Assembly: GCA_036674765.1 (NCBI GenBank)
Contig: JARVKI010000015.1
Coordinates: 310,001 to 374,000 of the forward strand
Direction: 5' to 3'
Length of the DNA stretch: 64,000 nucleotides
Source of the DNA: Seiridium cupressi
Taxonomy: Eukaryota > Ascomycota > Sordariomycetes > Amphisphaeriales > Sporocadaceae
Shown one piece after another: positions 33,605-46,533 of this stretch (position 1 is its first letter; each line of letters starts with the position of its first letter). Position numbers and translations under genes: made by a program. A model generated the notes under the pieces. The model made no database searches and was not told the DNA's origin. It saw only the letters and a program-made list of their open reading frames with translations.

Positions 33605-36025
33605 GGCTGGTCTTTGCGACAGGGACAATCTCCCTAGACAGGCAAGTCTGTGTCCTTGCACAACGCGAGATTGGTTTCCAATAGCGTCGTTCTTGCTCCG
33701 TTGTCAGGGTCGGATCTTACAGAGGTGGCCTTCCCCGGATGCGTCGTTAGGTCCCGGTTTCACAAAGTGTAGAGACGGGCCAGGATGGATTTTCTATTAG
33801 TCAATATGCCGGATCGTTAGGTAAGAGCTTGTGTTGGCGCAATGCGGGGAACGACTGAGTGCTGGGCCCGTAGACACGATGAGGAAACTGTGACACGTAG
33901 GAATCGAGGTTGGATGGGCTGTGAGTCGTATTGTCTTATTATTTACCTTGCGGCATTGGCTGCATACGTGCAGGTTTCGAAGGTGCGAATACGTAAGGAC
34001 AGGAGTGCGGTGTGTAGGAGCTAGAGCAGCGATTGTGTAAGTGCTTGAGTCTGGTAGGTCAGCCGGCCGGCAAGTGAGCATCAAGCAACCGTAATTTGCT
34101 GGTTCCCGCCATCCAGTTAAATTAATATAGCGAATGCTAGACGGACTGACTTTGCCTCAGCGCACGTTGGGCCAAAGGCGCGATCCCATTGATCACAGAT
34201 TGGGTAATAAAAACAAGGGCAAAAACGATGGCTTGAGTTCTTCTTTGTCACCTGAACACCCTCTCGAGCGCCTACGGAACGGCGAGGGCATGGGGCCATG
34301 GCCAAGACCTGACTTGCTGTTTGGTTGGATCATTGTGAGTAATAGGAATGGGCCGCGCCATAAAATCTCTGATGACGAGACTTCTCGCCTGGATGAGGTG
34401 TCGCCCGTACTTTCTGGACCCTGGGATCCGGGGAGGAAGCGGACCTAGGAAGAAACTTGACATGCTGCACCCAGCCCGGCGCTGCGGTAAGTCCCTGGTA
34501 CAATGTACCTAAGCCTGCCGCCTGAAATTCTGGGTTGCAGCGGCAAGCGGCAAAGCGGCTCCCGTAGGGCGAAATCCGGGGTAGAGACCCTGTCTTTTTC
34601 TTAGCCCCGTTGCGAGACCCCAAGTTGGAAGGGCCAGATTAACCTGTCCAGTTAGTTATTTACCACCATTCTCGACTGTGTATCGCGACATATGGTACAC
34701 ACCGCGATTTACAGCCATTTTCTCGTCCGGAAATCAGGGCAGCATGGGCAAGGACGCCACTGGGTCATTCTGCCGTTCCTCGGCTAGGCATCGTAGTCGC
34801 CGTGCAAACTGTGCAAACACAGCCGCTGCGATATCGCTGTCCCCATCAGGCTGACATGGACATACGCCTATGGGTATCCGCCATACTAATCAGGTACTGT
34901 ACGCAAAGCTGCTCGTACTGGGGCGAAAACTCTAGCTTCTACTCGGGCCAAGTCACGAGAGGTCACTTGATTCAGGAACGGAACGTGCTAAATGAGCCTC
35001 GAGACTGTTTGGCTATCAGCTGTTCTTGGTCTTTGGAAACTTTCTTTAGCGCAAAAAGCTGTTGGCCAGGGGCAAGCTGGGCCGACTCGAGCCGAACGGC
35101 ACTGTTCTCAGCAACGGACTCCGACAACGCTTTGCAACCTCCTTCCGTAGATCAGGAGCTAGTTATGGTTTAAACGCTCCGTCTTCGCCGCAAAGTGAGT
35201 CGAGTGCTGTTCATCGCGTCAATGAGTCCTGTCATTGATTTCTAAGGTACTCCTAGCAACAGAACATGTCAACTTAGGCTGTCTGTCAAGGCCTTTTGAC
35301 CGGCCGCGTCGGATCCAGTCCTACGCTCGACATACGCCATTTCGTCCGGGTATGTCGTTTCAATGCGACACCTGTCCGCCCGGCTCGCTACAAAAAGCTT
35401 GGTCACCAGACCAACCAATCCGAAGCCGATTCTAGAACGTGTGCATAAAGTTGCGGCTCACAACGTGTGCTTGAGCAGCGTTACACAGATGAGCGAGTTC
35501 AGCAGTTCCTCGGAACTAGCAGGGATCCTCTATGCATTGGTGGTATGCTTCTATCTGGCCGGATTTGTACGACTCATACGACTCAACCGTACATCCGGTG
35601 GAAGCGGATTGGTCGTGCATGATACAGCGAAAGCGATCATATTATCCTCAGCACCTGGCTCCTTTTTTGTTATGTCCAAGGTAGCATACAAATTATCATT
35701 TAAATAACTACGTGTCTTATGCCATTAACCCCCGATAAACCCGAAAATTCTATAGCATTCGTCGCAGCGGCGGAAAATCCGGCGCGAATTCTATGCAAGC
35801 CTTCATGCCCTCGTCCCCGAGAACGCCCACCAGAGACAAGCAGCAGTAGTATGCCATCTGTACATATCCAGATGAGCGCCGAGTATCAAAGTCGGCTTCC
35901 CAAGTGTGGGCCTATAGTGGTATATCCTCCCAACCAGACGCCACTTTGCACCATGTAATGCGATATCCCGTAACTTCGTAGGTATTTTTATGAAAAGAAG
36001 AAAGCAATGGCAGCGCGCATAGTGG
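33605..36025. other. Gap of 2.4 kb, no gene recognised
   Basis: Only short frames are present. One (35,490-35,707, plus, 72 codons) encodes a single hydrophobic segment (YALVVCFYLAGFV) and ends in a basic tail, but it lacks homology that I can recognise. The left end should hold the F-box gene promoter, the right end the 3' UTR of the ING gene. Confidence 0.4.
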
Positions 36026-38190
36026 CTATCTGCCATTTAACTTTTTACCGCCATTTTTCATGCGGTTCTTGCAATTGTCACAGTACCATTTCGCTGAGAG
36101 CATAGTTAGTATTGTAGCGAGACAGAAAACTGGCATGTAGAAGAACTTACTACTTGAGCTCGGCGCTGACCTCAAGCCCACACAGCCCAGGTGGAACCAT
36201 TCTTTCTCACAATCGTCAGCATCGCAAGCCACCATTTCGCCATAGGAGACACCGTTGCAGTAGCAGTACCGTGGCTCGTTGGCATCGATATCTCCTTCAT
36301 CATCACCTTGAACGCTGCTATTCGCATCTTCATCCACAGTCTGCGCAGCAAGTGCTGCTTGGACAGAGGCACCCTTTTTGTGGCTGCGTTTAGCGCCACC
36401 TGCCTGTGTATTTCTGGAGGATCTGGACCTAGCAGCCTCCGGAAAGTTGCCCAGTGCAGGAGTTGATGGCTTACTGGCCCGCCCACTTTTGGTGGTGACA
36501 ACAGTTGTTACCGTCTGCGGTGTGGTGGATGCCGGCTCGCCCTTTGCCTCAGTGTCTTCTTTAACAACCGAGTTCTTTCTGCTTGCGGCTTGCGCAATGG
36601 TCGTGGTGACGCTGGGCGGTGGTACGTCTTCCTTGGGGACATTTTCCACCTTCACAGGTATTGGCGTTTCTTTTACGGGTTTAGTGTCCGCTACAGCTCG
36701 TCCATTCGGCGCCGCAGCGCCATCTGGCACCGGCACGATAGCTCCATTTGGTCTATTCGAGGCAGACGATGATGGTCGTTGTACGAGGTTTGAGGCTGTG
36801 GAGTTGTTTCGAGCTCGTGAAGTCACCGGACGAGCTGCGACGGCAGCTGGAACCGGCGAACCACGCCCAATCATTCGGGGGTCGAAGTTAGGTAGGATTG
36901 GAGACGAGGTAACAGGTGGGGATAATGCTGATGGCAAGCCGTTCTTACTACGCGCAATTAGTCAATAGATGGAGATGACAGACCCAGGGAGTATGCGACT
37001 TACGTCTTCTTCGGCTGACCGCCGCCACCGTTGACAGTCGGTAAAGCTTTACGTTTCTTAGACGCGCCTGCTTCCGGTGCTGGAGTAGCTCGTGGACTGG
37101 ATGTCTTGGCCTTCGACGTCGAGTTGGTATTGTTACCGAATACACTACTAAGTGCACGTTCCATGGGCTGACCACCGTTCGTGGTTGCCTTGTCCTTATT
37201 ACTGTCCACTTTGCGTTTTTTCGGCGGGGGGTCGCCGTTGCTTTCTGTCGTAATACCTAGGCCAACAGGTATAGCTGCCTCCACAGCTTTCCGTGATTTG
37301 CTATTGCCGGACTTTTTCGCAGTTTCAACCTTCTTCTCGTGTTCGGCGTCCGCGTCTGAGTCTTGATGTTGCTTCTTCTTGGCTGCAACGGCCTGTTTCC
37401 TGGCCTCGGTCCTAGCAGCAGCTTCTTCGGCAAGCTGTTGAGCAGCGGCGGTAATAGCGGATGCGCCGTCCCTCCGCGAACGTTCTGTGGCATTTGCTCG
37501 GCTTATCCTGTTCTCCGGATATGCCCAATGGGTATTACTGCCCCATTTAGCCTCATCGCTGAACTCGCTCTCGAGATGTGGCCACACGTTGTCAATACGG
37601 GCAAGTTGTTTGGACAGCGCTTCGTTAGCGGTAGATATGACGTGGTTCTTCTCCTCTAGTGATACGAGCATTTCCTGAATCTTGAATGCAGTCTCGCGGA
37701 ACAATTGCCGACGTGGGAGGTTCTCGTCACCGTAGAGAGCGGCATTGTAGTTCGGATCGTTCGAGGGCGCTGTCGGGAGGCTACCGTTGATGCTGTTCTG
37801 GGCGCTCATGGGTGCCGAAGCAGGCGCGGTGCTGCTGGACCCGTCATTGGCAGGATGTGACTCCGGGGGCTGCGACTTTAGAGCGTCGCCCACAAGCTGG
37901 AAGAGTTTCTCCTCAGGCTGAAAGATCTTGGCGTCAACCTCCTTCAAGAGCGTGAAATGGCGAACAAGATCCTTAGGGAGTGATGTAATGGCATCAGTGA
38001 AGTGTGTTATAGCAGGAAAGATGTCGATAGGCTGATCATGGCCATGGGCGTCCTGGCCAGCGACCGAGGCGGCTAGGAGAGACGACCGCGGAGGATTGCT
38101 GCGAGCTTGACGCGCTGGTTGGCGGCGGCTCGAGATGGCCGCACCGGAGCCGGCTATAAGCTCGGTGTGACGAGGCTTCGCCGTTTTCAT
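36026..38190 (-). CDS. ING-family PHD-finger chromatin protein
   Basis: Three exons (38190-37004, 36947-36151, 36093-36026) with introns of 56 nt (phase 2) and 57 nt (phase 1) give 683 residues. The N-terminal half holds the ING helical domain (DIFPAITHFTDAITSLPKDLVRHFTLLKEVDAKI, then a coiled segment EMLVSLEEKNHVISTANEALSKQL). The C-terminal PHD finger at about 623-671 has the full Cys4-His-Cys3 set: CYCNGVSYGEMVACD, CEKEWFHLGCVG, and, across the last intron, KWYCDNC. This finger reads H3K4 trimethylation. Between them is a long disordered, Lys/Ser/Pro-rich linker with nuclear-signal-like clusters (PPKKRKV). ING proteins are subunits of histone acetyltransferase (NuA4 Yng2) or deacetylase (Rpd3L Pho23) complexes. 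Pho23 or Yng2 identity cannot be decided. The start at 38190 is chosen because the upstream frame extension looks non-coding. Confidence 0.92.
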
Positions 38191-39167
38191 GGCGGTCGAG
38201 AGCGAGTGTCGACAATGGGAACTTGGTAGGTCGGTCAGGCGGGTAGTGCGTTGGTGTAGTCGAAGGCGGGAAGTCGAGTATTGGGGTGCTGTCTTGGTTC
38301 GGCAGCCAGATAATAAAGACGCTAGAAAGATACAGACCAACAGCTTCCGAAGCGGAAGACTAGGTCATTTTGCGATGCTTGGAAACGCAGGGACTGGTGA
38401 AGACCACATGGAGACTGCATAGGATTTGTCGGCGCGAAAGGCGAGAAGCTTGCCAGGTCGAGAGGTGCCCGCGACTCTGCCAAGCCTACAGCGCACCAGT
38501 GACCAAATTCCTTGCTCATTGGTAGGTCGAGAATGGGGGTTCCGCGTCGGACTTGGTTATTCCGATCTCAGCTCGATAAGATAAGATGCCATGCGCCGAC
38601 AGAAAGCGGACATAACGTCATGTGGGGACTCTGGGGTACGGAAGCGCTTAGGCAGGTCGACTGGTGAAAGGGGTGGTTTGAGTGCAATGTATGGCATCTC
38701 CAGTGCACGTTCAGCAGTGATGTTATAGGCAATGCATATGATGTGTAGCCTCTGCTCAATTGTATTATCCTACGACTGTTTCTTTCACGTAAGTTGTCAT
38801 AGGAATTTCTCCTCTCATCAAGATGGAGAGTCACTATATCAGTATCGTAATGAAGCAAAGCTGGCAGCAAGAGTTTCGCCTACATGAAGCTACCTGTCTA
38901 CATTGTACCCGCGGTAGTGTGACTCTTGGGTACCTCCAACGCAAGTGCCTATACTGCAGCCGTGCATCTCTTGAGCGTGGCTGCATTGCTTCTAATATCT
39001 ATCTTGCAGCAAAAGAATTCCTGGACGCCTAGCATACGCCCGCGAGAGAAAGATCCGGTCATCCAATTCTATTAATGGGGTATCTTGTCCATACCGTCAA
39101 GCTGGGAGATGGAGCGTGTATCGGGCGGCCCCATTCTGAACACTTCTGCAGTTTCCCTTTTGATGCG
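38191..39167. other. ING gene promoter / RER2 terminator
   Basis: Both flanking genes are on the minus strand. No coding frame is convincing. A conserved-looking regulatory motif cannot be assigned by eye. Confidence 0.45.
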
Positions 39168-40289
39168 CTACTCAGTCTTGATCCGTCTTCCAGGCTGTCC
39201 CTCCCTGCCCATCTGCTTCTGCCTCCATTGCCATTCCAGGAGGACGGGGACGAAGTGCCACAAGTCGAATTCGGGCCAAAAGCACTTCAGAAAGAAAATA
39301 TGTGTGTCTACGTGACACTGCCACAGCATGAAATCGCTCAATCGCATCACCCCACTAGTTCGGACGAAGATATCCAGTGGCGGACACTCGCCCGTGTACA
39401 TGTGGCCATCTAAAGTCTCGGCCGTGATCGTCTCCTTGTCCTTAAACTCTGATAGCCGCGCGTTTGTGTCCCGTGGCATCTGGCGTGGAGAGTCGGAATT
39501 CAGTGTGGTATCGGTCGAGACCGAATCATCCACATCCGACTTGGAGTGTGTGTCTGGTGATGCTTCCCGGGAGGACGGTGCATCCGACTTCTTCAATTGG
39601 TTTGACTTGATCGTCTGGGTAATCCTTGCTTGTGAAAAAGGCGTTGGGAGTGGTTCCGGGGGTGACGAGAATTCCTCCACCGTGACTTTTATGGCAGCCG
39701 TCATTTCAGCTCTGGCTGTATATGGGAAGCAGATGTTTAAGACAGCACTAAGGTAACCGTTAAATGCAGGCAAGCCTTGGGATCTGAGTGTCTGTATCAC
39801 TTACTTCTTGTTGTGCTTGGTCATTTCAACCGCCCTGTCGACGAATGGCAAGACGTCCGGCGGTATCATGTCTCGTTCCCCCAACACTCGAATGCAAGCT
39901 CCGTATCGGTCCAGGAGTTCTCCATGTTGACACAGTTGTTCCAGTTTGATCTTGGCCATCTTCATCAGTCCTCCAACCTCGGACTTTGGCCTGTTGAAGT
40001 TCTCGATGCTGAAGGCATAGACGGTCACTACCTTGACACCACACTTGTAGCATATCTCCAGAACCCTTGCAAGTGCCTCAAATCCCAGGTTGTGACCCTC
40101 GATGGCCTCAATATGATGGTTCTTGGCGAAACGTCGGTTACCGTCCATCTCAAAGGCAACGTGTTGCGGGATGGGACCTTGGCGCAAAGTACCGATGAGC
40201 AGCTCTCTCGCATTTTTCAGCACCCATTCTATGGGCGGCGAGGTAAGGAGCCATTTGCTCAATTGAGATGTGTAGGTGCCGGACGACAT
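39168..40289 (-). CDS. RER2: cis-Prenyltransferase, dehydrodolichyl diphosphate synthase
   Basis: Two exons (40289-39805, 39747-39168), with a 57-nt phase-2 intron that restores HNKNAVLNICFPY, give 354 residues. The enzyme elongates farnesyl diphosphate with isopentenyl diphosphate in cis to make dolichol precursors at the ER, needed for N-glycosylation and GPI anchors. Family motifs are all present: HVAFEMDGNRRFAK (44-57, catalytic Asp49), FSIENFNRP, GERDMIPPDV, and RTSGVMRLSDFMLWQC near the C-terminus. The Val in RTSGV fits yeast-type enzymes rather than the bacterial RTSGE. An acidic, Ser-rich insert of about 80 residues (from PPEPLPTPFS to TNARLSEF) interrupts the domain before the last motif and is probably a surface loop. 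A Nus1-type partner is not in the window. Confidence 0.94.
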
Positions 40290-41397
40290 CGTGCCTGCAT
40301 GCGGGTGCCTCGTCGACTCGACACAATCCTATTGAGCTCGGCCGCCCGTATCGATATTGAGTCTGCGACGAGTCGCGATCGTTAAAAGCTGGTTGTTGTA
40401 TTGGGGTAATGCGAAATGGTGACAAATGAAATATCGTTTGACTGTAGACGGAGGGCGAATGCTAGGCGATTATGCGCGGAACATTGTGAAGGGAGTTACA
40501 ACGACAGCTGATGCCGTGGCAAATACTGGTACGTCAAATCGGTCGCGTCTTAGGAGGCTTGGATCATGGTTTGGGTGGATGATGTGAGGCATTGGTAGGC
40601 AAGGCAGGAACTCATAAGCTTGGGCCCGCGCCGCCGGAAAGATCTCCAGCTACAGACCCCTGCTGCAGCTTGCTTTGCGCCTCGGCCGGCACCGATTTAT
40701 GTACGTATGTACCTGCAGTCCAGTCACAAAGCGTCCCTGTGTAGACTTCGATCAGGACATGATAGATAGGTATATACTTTGATTGGACTAGAAGGTTAAC
40801 TCCCGCGTTAACTCCGCAACACAGTCTAGGCGGTCGTGCTCTTCACTGAATGGCAGTCAAGACTTATGACCATCCGTCCTGTCTCAACCGGAATACCTAA
40901 ATCCAGCAGCAGCAAAGGGCAATTGGAAGCTGGCAAGTTTGGAATTCCCAGCTTTCTGAACTCGACATCTTTGTGACTTCCACTTATTCATTTATTCGTT
41001 TGTATGTGCAAATACAGCCATACTTGTCTCCATGTTCTTTCAGTCGTTCTAGAACTGGTCGTTTTCTACTGCCATTTGGTGACGTGGGATTTGCAGTGCG
41101 CTTTTCAATTTGCGTCAGCGCCCCGGCCTACAATGTACTGTAACGGCTACCCGTGGTGGGGGGTTCCACCCAGTTAACAGCCTTGTCTTAATTAATAAGG
41201 CTGAACTTAAGAACTGGCCACGTCCGACTTCATCACCAGCTGTTCGCGGTCAAGAGGACCAGATGTTCACCAGAACCCCTTTCAACTGGCGATCTTTGCA
41301 ACTGGAACTCTGCGAAACAGCTCCACCTCGTTACTCGCAACATTTTTCGTATACGTGAGAAGATGCAATAGACCGGCAATCGGGACGTCGCTGCAAT
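40290..41397. other. Divergent promoter region, RER2 / Dsc2-like
   Basis: The genes on each side point outward, so this 1.1 kb should contain both promoters. Short frames inside it have no recognisable domain. Confidence 0.45.
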
Positions 41398-42279
41398 ATG
41401 TCGTTCACGAATGCTCCTGTCACGCGAGGGTTGGTCTACGGTTTGATAGGCACCTCTATCGCAGTCAGCCTATTGGACGTCAAGCACTACTTCTACATAC
41501 TAGTCGACCTCCACCTCTGGCGCTTTCACCAGACCTGGCGAACACTCATATATCAGCTATGCTACACCAACTCTTCCGAGGTGCTGTTTGGCGCAATGAC
41601 TCTCTATAGTTTGAGAGTAGTTGAGCACATGTGGGGTTCGCGCAAGTATGCAGTACGTTTCAGTCTTCTTAATCCGTCATACTTGTTTGCTTGTGACATT
41701 GCCGACTGATTCACCCAATAGTCCTGCCTCATTGTAGCGTCGATACTCACGAGTGTACTTTCTACCGGCATTATGGCACTTGTGCTTAGACCATTGACCT
41801 GGGGTCTTTTCAACTATCTCCCTGCGGGCCCGACACCAATTATCTTCGCTATATTAGCGCAGTACCATGCCATCGTACCGCACATGTATAAGTACCGGAT
41901 AGCCACATCGGGCTCTCCAAGCGATCAATTTCAGGGAATTACATTCTCCGACAAGTCTTACAAGTATTTACTCGCGGTTCAGCTGGCATTCTTCCAGTGG
42001 CCTGGTTCTATATTGGGGGCACTGGTAGGATGGGTAGTCGGCTATGCCTGGAGGTTGGAGATGCTTCCCAGGGCATTGACGAGATGGAGGATACCCGGTT
42101 GGATGGTTGGAATCCGCACACAACGGAGAAGCGAGGAGTTTGAAGGCCTGAGGAGGCGACTAGAAGGAGAAGGGTCTACAGCCACGGCCACCGGCGTCCA
42201 GAGCAATACGGACGGAGAAACTGGCCGACGTAGGAACATGGGCCAGCAGATCATGGATCAGTTCAGAGGAGATATCTGA
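41398..42279 (+). CDS. Dsc2 / UBAC2-like rhomboid pseudoprotease
   Basis: Two exons (41398-41652, 41722-42279), joined by a 69-nt phase-0 intron, give 270 residues. The layout is a short N-terminus (MSFTNAPVTRGLVYGLIGTS), several TM segments and a derlin/rhomboid-like pattern: W-R-F-H-Q-T-W-R-T-L-I-Y, then EVLFGAMTLYSLRVVEHMWGS, and a second half with GPTPIIFAILAQYHAIVPHMYKY. The C-terminal TM is followed by RWRIPGWM and a basic tail ending MGQQIMDQFRG. This matches fungal Dsc2/DscB, the rhomboid-like subunit of the Golgi/endosomal Dsc E3 ligase needed for SREBP activation and membrane protein degradation; UBAC2 is the human relative. The catalytic Ser-His pair of true rhomboids is absent as expected. 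A C-terminal UBA domain is not obvious, so the Dsc2 name is probable, not certain. Confidence 0.8.
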
Positions 42280-43736
42280 AATAGTAACAGGTCAAAGACG
42301 AACAAACTTCTTCAAATCACACACAAGATCTCCATTTCCTCGGCGATCATCTGGCCTCTCGGGAATAGGTTGTCAAGCCCGTACCAGACGGGAATGTTTG
42401 GTCACTCCCTTCGGGCTTGGTAAAGCTTGCGAATAGTTGCTGGCAAACAGACAAACAGATGGACTCGATTACTCACGGGCCAAAGGTAGCAAATCACATC
42501 TTGAGCCATGCTGCAAGGGTGTCGGGATCGAGGGTCGTAGTAAAGGCCGATGAATGCACCAAACAACAAAATGCAAGTAGATCAAGCTAAATATACATAC
42601 ATTCAACTTACGATCAGTCTTGCAGTAGGCGTCACAAGACCCCACAAGAGGCGTAGCTGACAACACAGCCCTTGGAATGAGGCGAAAGATGTCGTCTCAG
42701 CTCCTTCGGTTGTTCCTACGGAGTCAGATCCTTGCATGGATAGAGAGTGACGGTGCCCGAAATTAGCTGGCATGCCGACCCGCGCACCCGTGCTTTGCAA
42801 AGAAAGGAACAAGATCTAGCACGCGAAATGTGCAAATGCGCGTGTATAGGCAAACGATGGCAATTTAAAGAAGAATAAGAAAATATCCCAGTTTCAGATT
42901 ACAGCTTGCAGTCTCAGCCCAGAGTTGTTGTTACTCTTTTTTTGGTGGAACAGATGCACCACATGTGCAATTCCCTACATTAATGTACATTAGTCGCAAG
43001 GACGGGATATTTTTAGGGGTCGAGCGCTGAACGGCAAGGGGCGTTTTCGAGTTTGACAGGCCAAAAGAGGACCCAACATGCCAACCTAAAAGAGTCGCAC
43101 GCAATCCTAGGTGCAAGTCTTGAAGATTAAAAGGCCAAATTAGCCAACCAACTCGAGCCCAGCCACGCGCTTTGGAAGGAGCGCCATGCACATTATTACC
43201 AGCTGTAGCTAGCCCGGCGATGCTTTGAGACCCATTTACACCCAAAATGGAAGGCAGCGCCCACTTTGTCGGGGTGCCAGCGGTGCCAGCGCCTGTTCTG
43301 AGCAGGGGGATGCCGGGTCATTGCATCTGCGGTTTGGGAGACATGGATTCATCTTCGAATCTTCTTCACAACCCGCAACGCCTCCCCTTTCCTCCCTACC
43401 TACACCCGAGCCAACCTCTCATTTGGACGCGCCGTCCCTCTCCCCAACCTAATACCTCGGTCGAACAGTTTCTTGGTTGATTGCCGTGTTTTTCTTGTGC
43501 TATGCCTTTCTTTTTTGCGCCGTGCTCGAATCATCCATACATATAATACGAAACCGTCCCACGAGAATCGTCTCCGAGATACCCACCTGTAGTTGTGCGA
43601 ACCGACGTGCCAGCGTGCAACGCGAGCGGCAGACGACACTGTAGCCTACCGCCCATAGCCCCGTCCTTAATCGCTACACGAGTTGGATAATGTATTTTTG
43701 ACAAGTGCGCATGACTTTGCTTGGAACACACAAAAT
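42280..43736. other. Upstream region of the Uds1-domain gene
   Basis: No gene is recognised. The part from about 43,230 to 43,730 is pyrimidine-rich in places (CCTCCCCTTTCCTCCC near 43,381), which is common in fungal promoters and 5' UTRs. Short frames here look non-coding. Confidence 0.45.
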
Positions 43737-46533
43737 ATGAACGGCATACCGGGCAGGGGGATGAATGGGTTCGATGGCCGACCGCAATTGCTGCGACCCT
43801 TGGGGGCTCCCAGCCCCCCGACTCTTGTCGACGGCTACAGGCAGGATGCTATGAATAATTTTCAGCGTGAGAAACCGCGCTTTAATCCCGTATGACACCT
43901 ATCGCACATGAGTACCACAGAGCGCGCCACGGCCAGTGCACTAACACTCGCGGCAGATGAATGCGGAGAGAATGCAGAGTTCGGTTCTCGTGGATCTAAA
44001 GGACCCCGTGCAAGTACACCTACTTACCGAGACTGCCTTGTACGACAGCAAAGAATATGAGATTTTGTCTCAGGAGGAGGTGGATGACCTGAAGAAGCAA
44101 GTTCGAGTGTTGAACCAGATGATTGAGCAAACACGGTCCAACTTGGCCGTCCAGTCGAAGTACCGAGATGCTGCGATTTCCATGGCTCGATTGTACTCTC
44201 CGGCGGCGGGCAAGCGAAAGAGCCTGCTAGGGAACCGCAGCAGTAGTAGTAGTTCCGCTTCGGAAGTTGAAGCAGAGCGCGATGCGATACAGAAGAGATG
44301 CGAGGAGCTAGCCTCGGAGCTGTGGGTTCTGGAAAGGCGGATCATGGAGCCACAAAGGAGATTGCTGGAACACACTGCCGGCATCCTGCAGACGACGCAC
44401 AAATCCCCGGGCAAGAACAGGAAGATTGGAACACCAACGACGAGAGCACCCCTGGTCAATGGCATCCCCGCAAGTCCTGAGAGCATGTATACCACATCCA
44501 ACGGCAGAAACAGCATGGAACCCGATGATGTGCCTCTCTTCGACGAGGACTCCTGGACCCGGACCTTTGACGATGCCTTGAACTCTGCCAGCGCTCGTCC
44601 AAAGAAAAACACCATTGAGATACCCCTCAAGTCGCCTGTGCGGGAACAGCATAAACAATTGACCGAGGAAAGCGAGAGGCTGCGCGAGGAGAACATTTCG
44701 TTGAAGAAAGAGACCGACTTGTTAAGAAGGCAAACCACGTCTCTTACTGCTGAGCTCGAAGAGCTCAAGCAAGAGGGTACGGATCAATGGCGGCTGATAT
44801 CAGACACGGAGCGCAAGCTGGAGGTGTTCAATAACCAGTTGCGCCAGGTTATCGTACGGGCAGATCCTGTGAAGAACGGTAACTATGGCAACCCTCCTTC
44901 TGGACGGCTGGAACCCGGGGATCTGATTAATAGTCATCTGGACTACCTCGAAAAGGCAGTGATTGCAGTTGGCGATGATTCGGGCAACAGCCGCGAAGCA
45001 ACTGAGACGGTCCATAGCCTCAATGGCCGTGTTCAAGAATTACTTCTCTCGAATGATGCAAATGGCTATCCGGAACCACCAGTTCCAGACACTGGATTCG
45101 AGGAGCAGGTCAACTACCTGTACGATGCGCTATCAGCCGCTGAGGCTGTTCTGAGGACAGCGAATGACCGGGCCTTGGCTGGAGCTGCCGACAAGCAGAA
45201 GAGCGAACAAAACGAGGCGATCCTTTTGGGGCTGTGGGATATTATCCAATCCGGCTATGCTGACATTCAGCAGCGGAACCAAGATAGAAGGAAGACTCGT
45301 GTCGACAAGGGTCTCCAGCCCGAGGATGACGATATGTCGGATACAGAGACCTTCGATACCAACGAAGATTACTCGATTTCCGCGTTCTCCACCAGGGTCC
45401 AATGGTTGTATGCTGAGGCTACCAAATTGAAAGAGCAGAAGGCTGTTCTCAAGCGGCAGATCAAGCAGCAGCGCGAGCTCAATAACAAGTCGGACACTGA
45501 GAAGGACGAGGCACTGCAAACCAAAGAGGCCGAGCTTGAGGAATCACGCGGCGCCCTAGCTCGACTAGAGAGGGAGGCCGGTGATGTGCGCCGGCAGTTG
45601 TCCGATGCTCTTGCCAACCACGAGACCACCCAGAACAACATAGCACAGGCCAGCCAGGAGCAATCTGCTGCCGTTAGGGAGGCGCAGACTCAGCTCAAGG
45701 AGCGTGACGCACTGCTCAAGGAGCGCAATTCTCAGCTTTCCGCCCTGGAAGCCAACACTCAGGACATGCAGATGCGCCTCTCCGCAGCGGAAGCAAATAT
45801 TGCCACTATTACAGCTCAACTCAGAGAGGCTAATAACGCTAGGAGTGAAGCCGACAAAGTTGTCGAGGCTAAGGAGAAGGAGATCAAGGAGAAACAGGAT
45901 GAGCTTGACGAAATGACTGGAATGGTCGCTGAGTACAAGATGGAGGCTACGTTTGCTAAAGCCGAGTTGGACGGCGCATACGGCAGTCGCCGTGAGCGCG
46001 CCAAAGATGCCGCTGCTTTCTACAACAGTGCCGAGACGGCCAAATTGCAAGCCAAGGTCGAACGATTACAGCCTCGCATTGATGATTTGGAGAAAGAGCT
46101 CAAAGGCACTGTCCAGGATCTCAAGGACATTACCAAGCAGGCTATCGAAGCCGAGACCAAGATCGCCGACCTCGAGTCTGAACTTGACAAGGCTTCGCAG
46201 CAGGCTCGCCGAGACAAGGAGCAGCTACAAGATGCTCTGGACCAGGAAAGGCTCAAGGCAACTGCCATGCCACTCTCGCCTAGTGGCCGCCCTAATGCAA
46301 GCATCTTGACCGACTCGTACAGAGATGCACTCAGGTCCGAGAGGAAGAAACACGAAGAGCAGCTCAGGGTATGTCATTAACCATCCCACCCACCCCTCAG
46401 CAAATCTTTTCAAAGAAATGAGCTAACAGTAACATTACAGAACGAGCAAATGAGCAGGAGGAAGATCGAGGAGGAGCTTCGACAACTTAGGAAGGCCATG
46501 GGACCAGGCAAGAGCCCACTCAGCCCCAGGTGA
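43737..46533 (+). CDS. Uds1-domain coiled-coil protein (up-regulated during septation)
   Basis: Three exons (43737-43889, 43957-46368, 46441-46533), introns of 67 and 72 nt, both phase 0, give 885 residues. After a Gly/Pro-rich N-terminus, the Uds1 domain begins near residue 70: ETALYDSKEYEILSQEEVDDLKKQ, then SKYRDAAISMARLYSP. A Ser-rich linker (residues ~200-260) is followed by long coiled-coil segments with heptads through most of the remaining protein (for example LRREENISLKKET-like runs, KLEVFNNQLRQVI, and the Glu/Lys/Gln-rich region after ~500). The tail ends KSPLSPR. In S. pombe, the founding gene is induced during septation; the molecular role is unknown. The protein is probably cytoskeletal or septum-associated. 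The start is the first ATG in frame with the motif. Confidence 0.88.

Noticed and set aside
35490..35707. A 72-codon frame with one hydrophobic segment.
   Set aside because: A single TM-like stretch in a short frame is common by chance; no family pattern or conserved neighbour supports it.
43225..43480. Overlapping 75-77-codon frames upstream of the Uds1 gene.
   Set aside because: They are Pro/Ser/Leu rich with no domain and lie in pyrimidine-rich DNA that looks like promoter or 5' UTR.
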